Part shown: piece by piece, positions 26,182 to 37,515 of the stretch
Layout of the letters: every line of letters starts with the position of its first letter
Position numbering within the stretch: position 1 is the first letter of the stretch
From: Stenotrophomonas rhizophila
GTDB taxonomy: Bacteria > Pseudomonadota > Gammaproteobacteria > Xanthomonadales > Xanthomonadaceae
Reading direction: 5' to 3'
NCBI RefSeq assembly: GCF_000661955.1
Contig: NZ_CP007597.1
Coordinates: 2,832,984 to 2,896,983, forward strand
DNA: 64,000 nucleotides
Made by a program: the position numbers and the translations under genes
The notes under the pieces: generated by a model
What the model saw: only the letters and a program-made list of their open reading frames with translations
Databases searched by the model: none
Told to the model about the DNA's origin: nothing

Positions 26182-27492
26182 TTACCACTCCGGCAGCTTT
26201 TCCGGCAGCAGGGCGCGGATCGGTTCGCCGCCCTCGCCCGCCGCCAGTTTCTCGGCCTCGGCGATGGGCAGGTCGACATCCAGCAGCCAGCCGTCTTCGT
26301 CGGCCTGTTCGCTGCGCACCACTTCCAGCTGGTGCAGGCGCGAGCGCAGCCGGCCAGCACTGGGCGGCAGCCGCAGTTCGCCGGTGACATGCTGCAGGCC
26401 CAGTCGCTTGCCCAGTACGGACTGCAGCAGCGGCAGGCCAAGCCCGTCGCGCGCGGAAATCCACACCCGCTCACGGCGCGCCTCATCGGGGATGCCGTCC
26501 TGCGCGTCGTGACGCACGTCGGCACCGTCGATGCGGTCGATCTTGTTGAAGACCAGCAGCTGCGGCAGATCCCCTGCACCGACGTCGGCCAGTACTTCGT
26601 CGACCTGGGCGATGCGCTCCTCGCGGTGCGGATCGGCCGCATCGACGATGTGCAGCAGGAAATCGGCTTCGCGCGCTTCGCTCAGGGTCGAGCGGAACGC
26701 AGCCACCAGCTCATGCGGCAGGTCGCGCACGAAGCCGACGGTGTCGGCCAGCACGACGCTGCCACCGGGCACGATGATGCGGCGCACGGTCGGGTCGAGG
26801 GTGGCAAACAGCTTGTCGGCGGCATACGCCTCGGCACCGGTCAGCGCATTGAACAGCGTCGACTTGCCCGCATTGGTGTAGCCCACCAGGGCCACGCGCG
26901 GCAACTCGCTGCGCACGCGTGCGCGGCGCATCTGGGTGCGCTGCACTTCCACTTTTTCCAGCTTCTTCTGCAGCTGCTCGACCCGCTTCTGGAGCAGGCG
27001 GCGGTCGGTTTCCAGCTGGGTTTCACCCGGGCCGCGCAGGCCGATGGAACCGCCGCGCTGACGCTCCAGATGGGTCCAGCCGCGGATCAGCCGGGTGGAC
27101 ATGTGGCGCAACTGCGCCAGCTCGACCTGCAGTTTGCCTTCGTGGCTGCGCGCACGCTGGGCGAAGATGTCCAGAATCAACCCGGAACGGTCGATCACGC
27201 GCCGTTCCAGGAAGCGTTCGAGGTTGCGTTCCTGCCCCGGCGACAGCGCATGGTTGACCAGGATCAGGTCGGCGCCGGTGGCATCGGCCACGGCTTTCAC
27301 CTCGTCCAGCTTGCCGGTGCCGATCAGGATCGACGGATTGGGCCGATCGATGCGCGCGGTCACGGTCGCCGCGATGCTGGCCCCTGCCGAGCGGGCCAGA
27401 TCGGTGAACTCTTCAAGCACATCGTCTTCGAGCCGGCCGGAATGCGGCTGGATCAGGAGTGCGTGTTCGCCTCGCTTGGAACGGTCAAACAC
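26182..27492 (-). CDS. hflX: Ribosome-associated GTPase HflX
   Basis: The 436-residue GTPase splits or rescues stalled 50S/70S ribosomes. The N-terminal HflX domain (NPSILIGTGKLDEV, DLILVNHALSPGQERNLE) and a coiled region (RRLLQKRVEQLQKKLEKVEV) precede the G domain. The P-loop is GYTNAGKS (residues 204-211), with DTVGFVRDLP (G3) and NKIDRID (G4). It is the last gene of the miaA-hfq-hflX block and follows hfq by 26 bp, the classic enterobacterial order. Confidence 0.97.
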   Translation of the reverse strand: MFDRSKRGEHALLIQPHSGRLEDDVLEEFTDLARSAGASIAATVTARIDRPNPSILIGTGKLDEVKAVADATGADLILVNHALSPGQERNLERFLERRVIDRSGLILDIFAQRARSHEGKLQVELAQLRHMSTRLIRGWTHLERQRGGSIGLRGPGETQLETDRRLLQKRVEQLQKKLEKVEVQRTQMRRARVRSELPRVALVGYTNAGKSTLFNALTGAEAYAADKLFATLDPTVRRIIVPGGSVVLADTVGFVRDLPHELVAAFRSTLSEAREADFLLHIVDAADPHREERIAQVDEVLADVGAGDLPQLLVFNKIDRIDGADVRHDAQDGIPDEARRERVWISARDGLGLPLLQSVLGKRLGLQHVTGELRLPPSAGRLRSRLHQLEVVRSEQADEDGWLLDVDLPIAEAEKLAAGEGGEPIRALLPEKLPEW

Positions 27493-27518
27493 GCAGTTCT
27501 CCGAAAATACCGAACGTA

Positions 27519-27803
27519 TTACTCAACGTCGTCTTCACCTTGGACGCCGTCGGCGCCACCTTCATTGGACTGCACATAGCCGCCGCCCGGACCGACCCGC
27601 ACGTTGCGTGCCGGTACCACGGTCGAAATGGCGTGCTTGTACACCATCTGGCTCACCGTATTACGCAGCAGCACCACGAACTGATCGAACGATTCAATCG
27701 TTCCCTGCAGCTTGATGCCATTGACCAGATACACCGAAACCGGCACGCGCTCGCGCCGAAGTGCATTGAGAAACGGGTCCTGCAGCGATTGCCCCTTGGA
27801 CAT
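27519..27803 (-). CDS. hfq: RNA chaperone Hfq
   Basis: The 94-residue Sm-like hexameric chaperone pairs small RNAs with mRNAs. Sm1 is [20 protein letters not shown]...[17 protein letters not shown] and Sm2 includes [12 protein letters not shown], nearly identical to E. coli. The tail is glycine- and acid-rich ([25 protein letters not shown] split) and shorter than in E. coli. ATG 27803 has AGGAG six bases upstream. It is downstream of miaA with a 106-bp gap and upstream of hflX. Confidence 0.98.
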   Translation of the reverse strand: MSKGQSLQDPFLNALRRERVPVSVYLVNGIKLQGTIESFDQFVVLLRNTVSQMVYKHAISTVVPARNVRVGPGGGYVQSNEGGADGVQGEDDVE

Positions 27804-27909
27804 TGCCAACTCCTGATTATTGTTTTTATGGTCTTCCGGCAGTTCCACGGCCCCCGCCGCCCACCGGAATCCTTGATGGTACACGGGCCGGAGGGGAGAA
27901 GGCGTGGAG

Positions 27910-28863
27910 TCAGCGTGCGACGAAGGTCGACACCGCGTCTGCCAGGGAAGCCTTATCCAGATGGGGGTCGAACCAGCGCACATCAAGCTCGCCGCGCAGC
28001 CAGGTCAGCTGGCGCTTGGCCAGCTGGCGGGTGGCCTGGATGCCCCGGTCGCGGAACTGGCTGGCACTGCCCTGCCCGTCCAGGAATTCCCAGGCCTGGC
28101 GATAACCGACCGCGCGGATGGCCGGCAGGTCCAGCGGCGCCGCCACCCGGGTCATCTCCGGCAGGGCGCGCAGGGCGCGGACCTCGTCCAGGAAGCCGTG
28201 GGCCAGCATGGCGTCGAAGCGGGTCTCGATGCGCTGATGCAGGACGCTGCGCTCGCGCGGGGCCAGCACCAGTTTGAGGGTACGCACCGGCAGGCGATCC
28301 ACGCCGGGCAGCTTCTGCCATTCGCTGATCGGGGTGCCGCTCAGCCGGTACACCTCCAGCGCACGCTGGATGCGCTGGGGATCGGTCGCGTGAATGCGCG
28401 CCGCGGCCACCGGGTCGATGCCGGCCAGTTCGGCGTGCAGCGCCGCCCAGCCCTCGGCGGCGGCCTGTTCGGCAATCCGCGCGCGGGTGTCGGGATCGGC
28501 CGGTGGCATCGGCGACAGCCCCTGCAGCAGCGCACGGAAATACAGCCCGGTGCCGCCGGCCAGGATCGGCATGCGGCCACGGGCGACGATGTCGGCGACG
28601 GCGCGCGCGGCATCGGCGGCGAACTCGGCCGCTGAATAGGTCTGCCACGGATCGCGCAGGTCCAGCAGGTGGTGCGGGGCCTGCGCGCGCTCGGCCGCAT
28701 CCGGCTTGGCCGACCCGATCTCCAGGCCGCGATAGACCAGCGCCGAATCGACGCTGACAATCTCGCCGCCCAGCTGTTGGGCCAGTGCGATCGCGGTGGC
28801 GGTCTTGCCCGACGCGGTCGGGCCCATCACCGCGATCGCCAGCGGACGCTGGTCTGCGCCCAT
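27910..28863 (-). CDS. miaA: tRNA dimethylallyltransferase
   Basis: MiaA adds an isopentenyl group to A37 of tRNAs that read UNN codons. The 317-residue protein has the P-loop GPTASGKT near its start, then [19 protein letters not shown] and HHLLDLRDP, and a C-terminal region with [18 protein letters not shown] 28863 shares its A with the folP stop codon (TGATG), so translation is coupled. The frame upstream of that ATG is a shadow inside folP. Confidence 0.97.
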   Translation of the reverse strand: MGADQRPLAIAVMGPTASGKTATAIALAQQLGGEIVSVDSALVYRGLEIGSAKPDAAERAQAPHHLLDLRDPWQTYSAAEFAADAARAVADIVARGRMPILAGGTGLYFRALLQGLSPMPPADPDTRARIAEQAAAEGWAALHAELAGIDPVAAARIHATDPQRIQRALEVYRLSGTPISEWQKLPGVDRLPVRTLKLVLAPRERSVLHQRIETRFDAMLAHGFLDEVRALRALPEMTRVAAPLDLPAIRAVGYRQAWEFLDGQGSASQFRDRGIQATRQLAKRQLTWLRGELDVRWFDPHLDKASLADAVSTFVAR

Positions 28864-29762
28864 CAGGCGTCGTCCGGCCAGCGCGGCATCGCCGGGGCGG
28901 CGTCCACGCGCGGCATCGGCACCGCGTCCACCGCCGCCCATACCTTGAGTGCGTCGACCGTGGCAGCCACGTCGTGCACGCGCAGCAGCATCGCGCCGCG
29001 CTGGGCGGCAATCAGGTGCGCGGCCACCGAGCCGGCCACGCGGTCGCGCGGCTGCTCGCGGCCGGTCAGCTCGCCGATGCTGCGCTTGCGCGACAGGCCC
29101 GCCAGCATCGGCACGCCGAGATCGAGGAACCGCGCCGAGCGTGCCAGCAAGGTCATGTTGTGTTCGGTGGTCTTGCCGAAGCCGAAGCCCAGGTCGATGA
29201 CCAGGTGCTTCTTGGCCACGCCGGCCATCTCGGCCTGGAACATGCGCTCGGTCAGGAAGCGATGCACCTCGGCCACCACGTCGTGGTAGTGCGGGGTGTC
29301 CTGCATGCTGCCCGGCTCGCCCTGCATGTGCATCAGCACCACCGGCACGCCGAGGTCGGCGGCCGCGTCCAGCGCACCGGGCTGACGCAAGGCATGGATG
29401 TCATTGATCATGCCGGCGCCGGCGGCCACGGCGGCACGCATCACCGCCGGCTTGAAGGTGTCGATGCTGATCGGCACCGCGGTTTCCGCCGCCAACCGCT
29501 CGATCACCGGGATCACCCGGCGCAGCTCTTCCTCCACCGGCACCGGCGCACTGCCGGGACGGGTGGACTCGCCCCCGATGTCCAGCAGGTCGGCGCCCTC
29601 GGCCACCAGCTGCAGGCCATGCGCGACCGCCGCCTCCACGGTGTCGTGGGCGCCGCCGTCGGAGAACGAATCCGGGGTGACGTTGACGATGCCCATCACG
29701 CGCGGGCGGTCCAGTCGCAGCACGCGGCCGCCGCAATCGAGCTGGGGGGAAATGTCGAACAT
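28863..29762 (-). CDS. folP: Dihydropteroate synthase
   Basis: The 299-residue enzyme joins 4-aminobenzoate to the pterin diphosphate in folate synthesis and is the target of sulfonamides. Motifs are [53 protein letters not shown] and [13 protein letters not shown], all in the usual order of the barrel. Start MFDISPQLD at 29762 gives family length; the open frame further upstream is not family-like. It is part of the ftsH-folP-miaA run. The SxxxF sulfonamide region looks ordinary. Confidence 0.97.
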   Translation of the reverse strand: MFDISPQLDCGGRVLRLDRPRVMGIVNVTPDSFSDGGAHDTVEAAVAHGLQLVAEGADLLDIGGESTRPGSAPVPVEEELRRVIPVIERLAAETAVPISIDTFKPAVMRAAVAAGAGMINDIHALRQPGALDAAADLGVPVVLMHMQGEPGSMQDTPHYHDVVAEVHRFLTERMFQAEMAGVAKKHLVIDLGFGFGKTTEHNMTLLARSARFLDLGVPMLAGLSRKRSIGELTGREQPRDRVAGSVAAHLIAAQRGAMLLRVHDVAATVDALKVWAAVDAVPMPRVDAAPAMPRWPDDA

Positions 29763-29832
29763 GGGCAGGTCCACGGAATACGCCAGCGCGTAGTTTACGC
29801 CGGCCCATCGCCACCAGCCCGGGACGCCTCGC

Positions 29833-30021
29833 TCAGCGTTGCTGGCGGCGCTTGCGATCCACGTACAGCGTCTTGGCAATGCTCAGCAGGATGCCCAACG
29901 CGATACCGATGCCCGCGCCCAGCAGGAAGTTGTCGCGGAACAGGCCGATGCCTACGCCCACCACCGTGGCGATCACCATTTCGGCGGTGTGCGACACCGG
30001 GGTCGGGGGCGGGATGGACAT
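29833..30021 (-). CDS. Small membrane protein of unknown function
   Basis: The 62-residue protein has a central hydrophobic region (EMVIATVVGVGIGLF and FLLGAGIGIALGILLSIAKT), best read as two short membrane helices with a glycine-rich hairpin, and a basic end (YVDRKRRQQR). ATG 30021 is preceded by GGAGCTGCC, a good ribosome-binding site. It lies between folP and ftsH on the same strand. Position suggests an envelope role beside ftsH, but that is a guess. Confidence 0.72.
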   Translation of the reverse strand: MSIPPPTPVSHTAEMVIATVVGVGIGLFRDNFLLGAGIGIALGILLSIAKTLYVDRKRRQQR

Positions 30022-30072
30022 GGCAGCTCCGGAACGGACGACGAAAACGAGGGCGCCATTATGGCGCGGAAA

Positions 30073-30102
30073 CGACGAAGGCCGGGTTGCCCCGGCCTTC
30101 GT
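30073..30102 (-). terminator. Hairpin after ftsH
   Basis: ACGAAGGCCGGG and CCCGGCCTTCGT form a perfect 12-bp stem with a short loop, 20 bp past the ftsH stop on the minus strand. The downstream T content (TCGTCGTTT) is modest, so it may attenuate rather than fully stop transcription into folP. Confidence 0.65.
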
Positions 30103-30121
30103 CATTCACATCACTGCCTGC

Positions 30122-32074
<1,953 letters not shown>

Positions 32075-32121
32075 TGGCTCCGGTGTTCCTCTAATTCCTG
32101 ACGCGATTCGTATGGTTGAGC

Positions 32122-32754
32122 TTACTTGATCTGCGCGCGTTTGCCCTGCCCCAAGGCATACACCTCGGGAGAGCGCTTGCGGGACGCTTCCGGCTTGCGG
32201 ATGGCGACCTTGTCGTACCGGCGGCGCATCTCGCGCACGTAGTCGTCAAAGCCCACGCCCTGGAACAGCTTGATCAGGAACGCACCACCCGGCTTGAGAT
32301 GGTTGTCGGCAAATTCCAACGCCAACTCCGCCAGGTGCATCATCCGCGGCTGGTCGACCGCGTCCATGCCACTTTTATTGGGGGCCATATCCGACAGAAC
32401 AAGGTCTACCGGCTGATCCCCCAGCATCGCTTCAAACTCCGATAGGACGGTTTGCTCCCTGAAGTCTCCGTGAAGGAACTCCACGCCTGCCAGCGGCGGC
32501 ATCTCCAGGATGTCCAGGGCCAACACCCGGCCGGTGTCGCCGATCTGCCGGCGCACCTGCTGGGACCAGCCGCCGGGGGCCGCGCCCAGGTCGACCACCA
32601 CCATGTGCGGCTTCAGCAACCGGTCACGCGCGAGCAGCTCCTCCAGCTTGTAAGCGGCGCGCGAGCGCATGCCCTCTGCCTGCGCCTTCTTCACGAAGGG
32701 GTCGGAAAAGTGTTCTTTCAACCAGCGTTGACTGCTCTTGCTGCGCGATACCAT
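32122..32754 (-). CDS. rlmE: 23S rRNA 2'-O-ribose methyltransferase RlmE (FtsJ)
   Basis: RlmE methylates U2552 in the 23S rRNA A-loop during late 50S assembly. The 210-residue protein has the SAM motif [16 protein letters not shown], the catalytic set in [12 protein letters not shown] and [10 protein letters not shown] (K-D-K-E type), and an N-terminal [11 protein letters not shown] motif. It begins the rlmE-ftsH run and is divergent from yhbY, exactly the enterobacterial arrangement. Confidence 0.97.
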   Translation of the reverse strand: MVSRSKSSQRWLKEHFSDPFVKKAQAEGMRSRAAYKLEELLARDRLLKPHMVVVDLGAAPGGWSQQVRRQIGDTGRVLALDILEMPPLAGVEFLHGDFREQTVLSEFEAMLGDQPVDLVLSDMAPNKSGMDAVDQPRMMHLAELALEFADNHLKPGGAFLIKLFQGVGFDDYVREMRRRYDKVAIRKPEASRKRSPEVYALGQGKRAQIK

Positions 32755-32819
32755 TGGTAATAGGGCCGGAACGGGTGGTCATGATACCCTGATCGCCCCA
32801 GTTAACCGCTTGTTCCTGA

Positions 32820-33125
32820 ATGTCTATTGCCCTGACCTCTGCCCAGACCCGCTTCCTCCGCGGCCATGCCCATGATCTGAAAGCCCTGCTGCAGATCGGC
32901 GGCAAGGGGGTCACGCCGGCCTTCCTGGCCGAACTGGAGGAAGTTCTGGAACGCCATGAACTGATCAAGGTGAAGGTGGCCGCCGAAGACCGCGATGCCC
33001 GTGACGCCATGATCGCCGAACTGACCACCGCCTCTGGCGCCGCGCTGGTGCAGCGCATCGGCCATGTGGCCGTGCTGTACCGCCCGAGCAAGGAAATGCG
33101 CCAGATCGTGCTGCCGCGCGGCTGA
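32820..33125 (+). CDS. yhbY: CRM-domain ribosome assembly factor YhbY
   Basis: The 101-residue single CRM domain has TSAQTRFLRGHAHDLKALLQ, the GGKG loop (IGGKGVTPAF) and a closing strand HVAVLYRPS. The family binds pre-50S ribosomal particles. It is divergent from rlmE across 65 bp, conserved with E. coli. The next gene starts 14 bp after the stop. Confidence 0.95.
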   Translation: MSIALTSAQTRFLRGHAHDLKALLQIGGKGVTPAFLAELEEVLERHELIKVKVAAEDRDARDAMIAELTTASGAALVQRIGHVAVLYRPSKEMRQIVLPRG

Positions 33126-33138
33126 TCCGGACCCCACG

Positions 33139-33513
33139 ATGCAACTGAGTCACGAACTGCCCGATTACGCCTACGCCCTGCGCGCCGCCGATGGCCGCAC
33201 CGCGAAGGTGAATGACCGCACCCTGGCCAGCAGCTTCGTGCTGACCCCCGAGACGCTGATCGAGGCGTGGCCGGTGGCCAATATCGCCGAACTGACCCCC
33301 GAGCACCTGCAGCCGGTGCTGGCGCTGAATCCGGCGCTGGTGGTCCTTGGCACGGGCGACACCCAGGTGTTCCCGCCGGCCGCCGTGATGGCCGCCTGCC
33401 TGACCCGTGGGATCGGCCTGGAAGTGATGAACAACCCGGCAGCGGCCCGGACCTTCAACATCCTCGCCGGCGAAGGCCGCAAGGTGGCGGCGGCGTTCAT
33501 CCTGACCGGCTGA
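33139..33513 (+). CDS. Mth938-like (DUF498/NDUFAF3-type) protein
   Basis: The 124-residue protein is of the Mth938 fold, with the signatures SSFVLTPETLIEAWP, ALVVLGTGDTQVFPP and GIGLEVMNNPAAARTFNILAGEGR. The eukaryotic homologue NDUFAF3 assembles respiratory complex I; the bacterial role is not established. ATG 33139 is used because the longer frame overlaps yhbY. It is probably co-transcribed with yhbY and is followed by a good terminator. Confidence 0.88.
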   Translation: MQLSHELPDYAYALRAADGRTAKVNDRTLASSFVLTPETLIEAWPVANIAELTPEHLQPVLALNPALVVLGTGDTQVFPPAAVMAACLTRGIGLEVMNNPAAARTFNILAGEGRKVAAAFILTG

Positions 33514-33534
33514 AACCGGCGATTTTCGTTCAGG

Positions 33535-33561
33535 AAAGGCCGCCGCGAGCGGCCTTTTTTG
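33535..33561 (+). terminator. Rho-independent terminator after the Mth938-like gene
   Basis: AAAGGCCGC and GCGGCCTTT form the stem around a five-base loop, followed by a run of T residues. It lies about 20 bp past the stop. Confidence 0.9.
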
Positions 33562-33683
33562 TGCCTATGGCCCTGCCCCGGACGTTGAGCCACCCCATGG
33601 GTGGGTACGCGGGTGCGGAAGGGCCTGCATGTTCGACCCCGCAGCGACGCATGGCGTCGCTCTACCCGGTCGCGGAATACCCG

Positions 33684-33896
33684 GTAGAGCCGACCGTTGG
33701 TCGGCTACACGGAACACCCGGCAGACCCGACCGCCGGTCGGCTACGCGGAATACCCGGTAGAGCCGACCGTTGGTCGGCTGCACGGAATACCCGGCAGAC
33801 CCGACCGTCGGTCGGCTGCCCGGAATGCCCGGTATACCCGACCGTCGGTCGGCTGCGCGGAATGCCCGGTAGAGCCGACCGTTGGTCGGCTGCCCT
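33684..33896 (+). repeat. SMAG/REP tandem array with an exact 37-bp period (six units)
   Basis: Units start at 33684, 33721, 33758, 33795, 33832 and 33869, each 37 bp apart. Each has a GTAGAGCCGACC-type (or GCAGACCCGACC / GTATACCCGACC) arm, a short loop and GGTCGGCT, then a spacer of the form ..CGGAAT.CCCG. All point the same way. The array fills most of the gap between the preceding terminator and the nlpD-like stop; 33562-33683 shows no gene. Confidence 0.9.
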
Positions 33897-33898
33897 GA

Positions 33899-34681
33899 TT
33901 ACCGCGGCGGCAGGTACAGCAGCGGGTCGACCGGCTTGCCGTTGTAACGGATCTCGAAGTGGAGCATGTCGCGGGTGGTGCCGGTACGGCCCATCTCGGC
34001 AATCTGCTCACCCGCCTTCACGCTCTGGCCCTCGTTGACCAGGCGCTTGCGGTTATGGCCATAGGCCGACAGCCACTGGTCGCTGTGCTTGATGATGATC
34101 AGTTCACCGAAGCCGACCAGGCCGGCACCGGAATACACCACCACGCCCTGCGCCGTGGCGCGGACCGGCTGGCCGCTGCTGCCGGCGATGTCCACGCCCT
34201 GCTTGGTGACGTCAGCCCCCACGAACCTGCCCACCAATGCCCCATCGGCCGGCCAGCGCCAGCTGATGTTGCTCTTGATGGCGGTGGTCGGCGACGGCGT
34301 CGGCGTGGCTACCGGGGTGGTCGTGCCGGGACGCGGCGCGGTCACCACCGTGGTCGGTGCCCGACCCGGCGCGCCGCCACCCGGATACAGCTTGAGGGTC
34401 TGCCCCGGGTAGATGGTGTACGGCTCGGACAGCCCGTTCCAGGCGGCCAAATCGCGCGGGGTAATGTTGTGGATGCGCGCCAGCGCATACAGGGTGTCGC
34501 CCTTGCGGATCACCGCGGTCTGGCCCGGCTTGGCCACCGACGCCTGCGGCGTGGTGTGCACGGTGCCGCCCCGGCCGCCAGCCGGCTTCACCACCGTCGC
34601 GGTACCGCACGCGCCCAGCGTGGCCACCGCCAGCAGCAGCGCCGTGGCGCGCATTCCCTTGTTCAACCGATCAGCACTCAT
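33899..34681 (-). CDS. nlpD: NlpD-like LysM/degenerate LytM lipoprotein
   Basis: The 260-residue lipoprotein has a signal ending in lipobox TLGAC, a LysM peptidoglycan-binding domain (VIRKGDTLYALARIHNITP...LYPG, about residues 57-100), a Pro/Thr-rich linker and a C-terminal LytM fold. The LytM part matches NlpD (GVDIAGSSGQPVRATAQGVV, ELIIIKHSDQWLSAYGHN, LHFEIRYNGKPVDPLLYLP). It has glycine-valine where active metallopeptidases have the first histidine, so it is probably an amidase activator rather than an enzyme. It overlaps yqaA by four bases and ends a surE-pcm-yqaA-nlpD run. In E. coli rpoS follows; here a REP array does. Confidence 0.92.
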   Translation of the reverse strand: MSADRLNKGMRATALLLAVATLGACGTATVVKPAGGRGGTVHTTPQASVAKPGQTAVIRKGDTLYALARIHNITPRDLAAWNGLSEPYTIYPGQTLKLYPGGGAPGRAPTTVVTAPRPGTTTPVATPTPSPTTAIKSNISWRWPADGALVGRFVGADVTKQGVDIAGSSGQPVRATAQGVVVYSGAGLVGFGELIIIKHSDQWLSAYGHNRKRLVNEGQSVKAGEQIAEMGRTGTTRDMLHFEIRYNGKPVDPLLYLPPR

Positions 34682-35292
34682 GCGAACTTCGACCTCCAGA
34701 CAAGCCAGGCGACCAGCGCCACGACCAGCACGGTCGCGATCCAGCCCAGCGGTTCAATCCAACGCCGCAGCGCAGCTTCCGCGCGCGGTCCACCAATACG
34801 GATCACCGCGGCCAGCACGAACACGCGCTTGCCCCGGCCGATCAACATGCTCAGGAAGTACTGCGGCAACGGCACGCCGACGATACCCGATGCCCATGTG
34901 AAGACCTTCATCGGGATCGGCATGAAGCCGCCCAGCACCAGGAAGGTGAACACCGCCCACGGCGACTCGGCCATCTTGGCCTGCACCACCGCGATGCCGC
35001 TCTCGATGCTGGTCAACATGCCCAGCGCGGCGAACACCGGCTTGAGCACTTCAAAGGCGTAATGCCCCAACGCGTAGCCGACCAGTGCACCGGCCATCGA
35101 GCCGGACAGGCTCAGGGTGGCAAACCACCAGCCGCGCTTGGGCTGGGCCACGCACATCGGAGCCAGCATCACCTCGGGCATCACCGGGAAAATGATGGCC
35201 TCGATGAAGCTGAGCACGGTGAGATAGGTCGGGGCGCGCTCGTGCGCGGCCCACTTCATCGCCCGCTCGTACAGCGGACCAAAGATCTTCAT
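34678..35292 (-). CDS. yqaA: YqaA-type (DedA/SNARE-associated) membrane protein
   Basis: The 204-residue inner-membrane protein has about four hydrophobic segments. Family motifs are FIEAIIFPVMPEVMLAP, a GSMAGALVGYALGHY stretch with the conserved glycine, and GGFMPIPMKVFTWASG with the P-x-K pattern. DedA-type proteins act as lipid or metal transporters/scramblases. Start at 35292 follows GGAGCG. Overlaps nlpD at ATGA and lies 19 bp after pcm, so the four genes are probably one operon. Confidence 0.9.
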   Translation of the reverse strand: MKIFGPLYERAMKWAAHERAPTYLTVLSFIEAIIFPVMPEVMLAPMCVAQPKRGWWFATLSLSGSMAGALVGYALGHYAFEVLKPVFAALGMLTSIESGIAVVQAKMAESPWAVFTFLVLGGFMPIPMKVFTWASGIVGVPLPQYFLSMLIGRGKRVFVLAAVIRIGGPRAEAALRRWIEPLGWIATVLVVALVAWLVWRSKFA

Positions 35293-35311
35293 GACGTAAC
35301 GCTCCTGGGAA

Positions 35312-35989
35312 TCAATCCAGCATGCCAGACAGCAACGGCACGAACGTGACCGGCGCCAGTACCTGCTGTTCAATGCTGCCGTCATCGCGACGGGTCAACT
35401 GCACCAGCGACTGCGCACCGGGGCCACCCACCGGGGCCACCAGGCGGCCGCCCACGGCCAGCTGTTCAACCAGCGCATCCACCAGCGCCGGTGCCGCGGC
35501 GGTCACCACGATTGCATCGAACGGACCGTGCTCGGCCCAGCCGGCGCGGCCATCGTCGTGCTTGGTGCGGATGTTCATGCCCAGCGCCCGGAAGCGCTTG
35601 CGCGCCTGCCGCAGCAGGTCGCCGATGCGCTCCACGGTGTAGACCTCCAGCCCTACCGCGCCCAGCACCGCGGCCTGGTAACCCGAGCCGGTGCCGACTT
35701 CCAGCACGGTCTTCGGTGCGCATTTCAGCACCGCTTCGGTCATGCGGGCCACTACCCACGGCTGGGAGATGGTCTGGCCATGGCCGATCGGCAGCGCGGT
35801 GTCTTCGTAGGCACGCGAGGCCAGCGCTTCGTCGATGAACAGATGCCGGGGCACCACGCGGATGGCATTGAGCGTGTCTTCGTCGGCGATGCCGGCCTCA
35901 CGCAGGCGCTCGACCAGCCGGTCGCGCACGCGCTGGGAGGTCATGCCGATGCCGACCGCTTCGGGCTGCAGGCGCAGGCGCGGGCTCAT
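35312..35989 (-). CDS. pcm: Protein-L-isoaspartate O-methyltransferase
   Basis: Pcm repairs isoaspartyl damage in aged proteins. The 225-residue enzyme shows [19 protein letters not shown] (substrate loop), the SAM motif [16 protein letters not shown] and the later [11 protein letters not shown]. The ATG at 35989 overlaps the surE stop (ATGA). surE-pcm-nlpD is a conserved stress-survival block in gammaproteobacteria. Confidence 0.97.
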   Translation of the reverse strand: MSPRLRLQPEAVGIGMTSQRVRDRLVERLREAGIADEDTLNAIRVVPRHLFIDEALASRAYEDTALPIGHGQTISQPWVVARMTEAVLKCAPKTVLEVGTGSGYQAAVLGAVGLEVYTVERIGDLLRQARKRFRALGMNIRTKHDDGRAGWAEHGPFDAIVVTAAAPALVDALVEQLAVGGRLVAPVGGPGAQSLVQLTRRDDGSIEQQVLAPVTFVPLLSGMLD

Positions 35990-36765
35990 GCGGGCTGGTC
36001 CAGCGCGGCGGTCAGCCCACCTACCCAACTGGCCACCTTCTCCAGTGCCTGGTAACGGGTGAGGTCGACCTGGATCGGGGTGATCGAAATGAAGCCGTTG
36101 CGTACCGCGTGGAAATCGGTGCCGGGGCCGGAGTCCTGTTCGCGCCCGGCCGGGCCGATCCAGAACACCTCGTTGCCGCGCGGATCGCGCTGGGCGATGC
36201 AGCCTTCGGCACGGTGCCGGTTGCCCAGGCGGGTGACCTCGAAGCCGCGGATCTCGCTCCAGGGCAGGTCTGGCACGTTGACGTTGAGGATGGTGTCGGC
36301 AGGCAGCGGGTCGGCCTTGAGCCGGGTCACGATCTCCACCGCGGCGCGCGCGGCGGTCTCGAAGTTGCGCGGCTCGTGGTTGCGCGTCACCAGCGACATG
36401 GCCACCGCCGGCAGGCCCAGGAACCGCCCTTCCATCGCCGCCGACACGGTGCCGGAGTAGATGACGTCATCGCCCAGGTTGGCGGCGTTGTTGATGCCCG
36501 ATACCACGATGTCCGGCTCGTATTCGAGCACGCCGGTCAGCGCCAGGTGCACGCAGTCGGTCGGGGTGCCGGCCACCGAACAGGTGTAGTGGTCGATGCG
36601 CTTGAGCCGGATCGGCAGGTCCAGGGTGAGCGAATTGCTGGCACCGGAGCGGTCACGGTCCGGGGCGAACACCGTCACTTCATGACCGGCGTCACGCAAT
36701 ACCGACGCAAGCATCTTGATACCGGGGGCGTCGACACCGTCGTCGTTGCTGACCAGGATCCGCAT
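35986..36765 (-). CDS. surE: 5'/3'-nucleotidase SurE
   Basis: The 259-residue metal-dependent nucleotide phosphatase begins [19 protein letters not shown], with the paired aspartates that bind the metal. It continues with [49 protein letters not shown] and ALEGRFLG-like [19 protein letters not shown] 36765 is chosen as the family start. It is co-translated with pcm. An SmrB-like gene and a REP array separate it from truD, its usual upstream neighbour. Confidence 0.97.
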   Translation of the reverse strand: MRILVSNDDGVDAPGIKMLASVLRDAGHEVTVFAPDRDRSGASNSLTLDLPIRLKRIDHYTCSVAGTPTDCVHLALTGVLEYEPDIVVSGINNAANLGDDVIYSGTVSAAMEGRFLGLPAVAMSLVTRNHEPRNFETAARAAVEIVTRLKADPLPADTILNVNVPDLPWSEIRGFEVTRLGNRHRAEGCIAQRDPRGNEVFWIGPAGREQDSGPGTDFHAVRNGFISITPIQVDLTRYQALEKVASWVGGLTAALDQPA

Positions 36766-36952
36766 CTGCGATTTAACCGCTTGATTTTTCAAGACTTCGA
36801 TTCCATCACTTTCCAGCGTTGGCGGGGCCGGCGCGTCCCCAGATGGGGCGGGTCGACCGCGCAAGTGCGTCAGCTATTGTGCCGCAAGCGGGCAGATCGT
36901 CCTACCCCGGAAACCGTAGGCAGCTGCCCTCGCCTGGCATTACGCTGTACGC

Positions 36953-37492
36953 ATGTCACATCCTGAAGACGAAGACCCCGCCGCGCTGTTCCGTTCGGCC
37001 ATCGGCGAGGTCAAACCCCTGCGCAAGCCCGCGGCGGCGCCACCGCCCACGCCCAAGCCGAAGCCGCGTGCGCGCATGGCCGAACGCGACGACCAGGAGG
37101 CACGCGGCGAGTTCGCGCGGCTGCTGCGCGACAGCAGCCCGCTGGAAGCCGGCGACACCGCCAGCTACCGCCGCGACAACCTGCCCGCCCGCATGTTCCA
37201 GCGGCTCAAGCGTGGCCAGTATTCGGTGCAGGACGAGCTGGACCTGCACGGCGCCACGGTGGCGCAGGCCGAAACCCTGCTGCGCCAGTTCCTGCTGGAA
37301 GCGCATGCGCACGAGCATGGCTGCGTGCGCATCATCCACGGCAAGGGCCTGCAGTCCGACGGCGGCGCGCCGGTGCTGAAGAACCTGGTCGACCGCCTGC
37401 TGCGCCAGCGCAACGACGTGCTGGCCTTCCATTCGGCGCCGGCCGGCCAAGGCGGTACCGGCGCGGTGCTGGTGCTGCTGAGCAACCGATAA
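36953..37492 (+). CDS. smrB: Smr-domain endonuclease, SmrB-like
   Basis: The 179-residue protein has a disordered Pro/Lys-rich N-terminus (AAAPPPTPKPKPRARM) and a C-terminal Smr domain. That domain shows the LDLHGATVAQAETLLRQFL motif, the HGKG loop in RIIHGKGLQSDGG, and a closing strand GAVLVLLSNR. Size and layout match E. coli SmrB (about 183 residues), which cleaves mRNA between collided ribosomes. It is on the opposite strand to its neighbours and is the only gene interrupting the truD-surE order. The symbol is by similarity of layout; other Smr proteins are possible. Confidence 0.85.
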   Translation: MSHPEDEDPAALFRSAIGEVKPLRKPAAAPPPTPKPKPRARMAERDDQEARGEFARLLRDSSPLEAGDTASYRRDNLPARMFQRLKRGQYSVQDELDLHGATVAQAETLLRQFLLEAHAHEHGCVRIIHGKGLQSDGGAPVLKNLVDRLLRQRNDVLAFHSAPAGQGGTGAVLVLLSNR

Positions 37493-37515
37493 CGCCCGCC
37501 ACGCAGCGCACATCG

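Noticed and set aside
33684..33896. Regular 37-bp repeat that resembles a CRISPR array
   Set aside because: The 'repeat' is itself a palindromic REP unit and the 'spacers' are nearly identical short CGGAAT.CCCG strings; there are no unique spacers, leader or cas genes.
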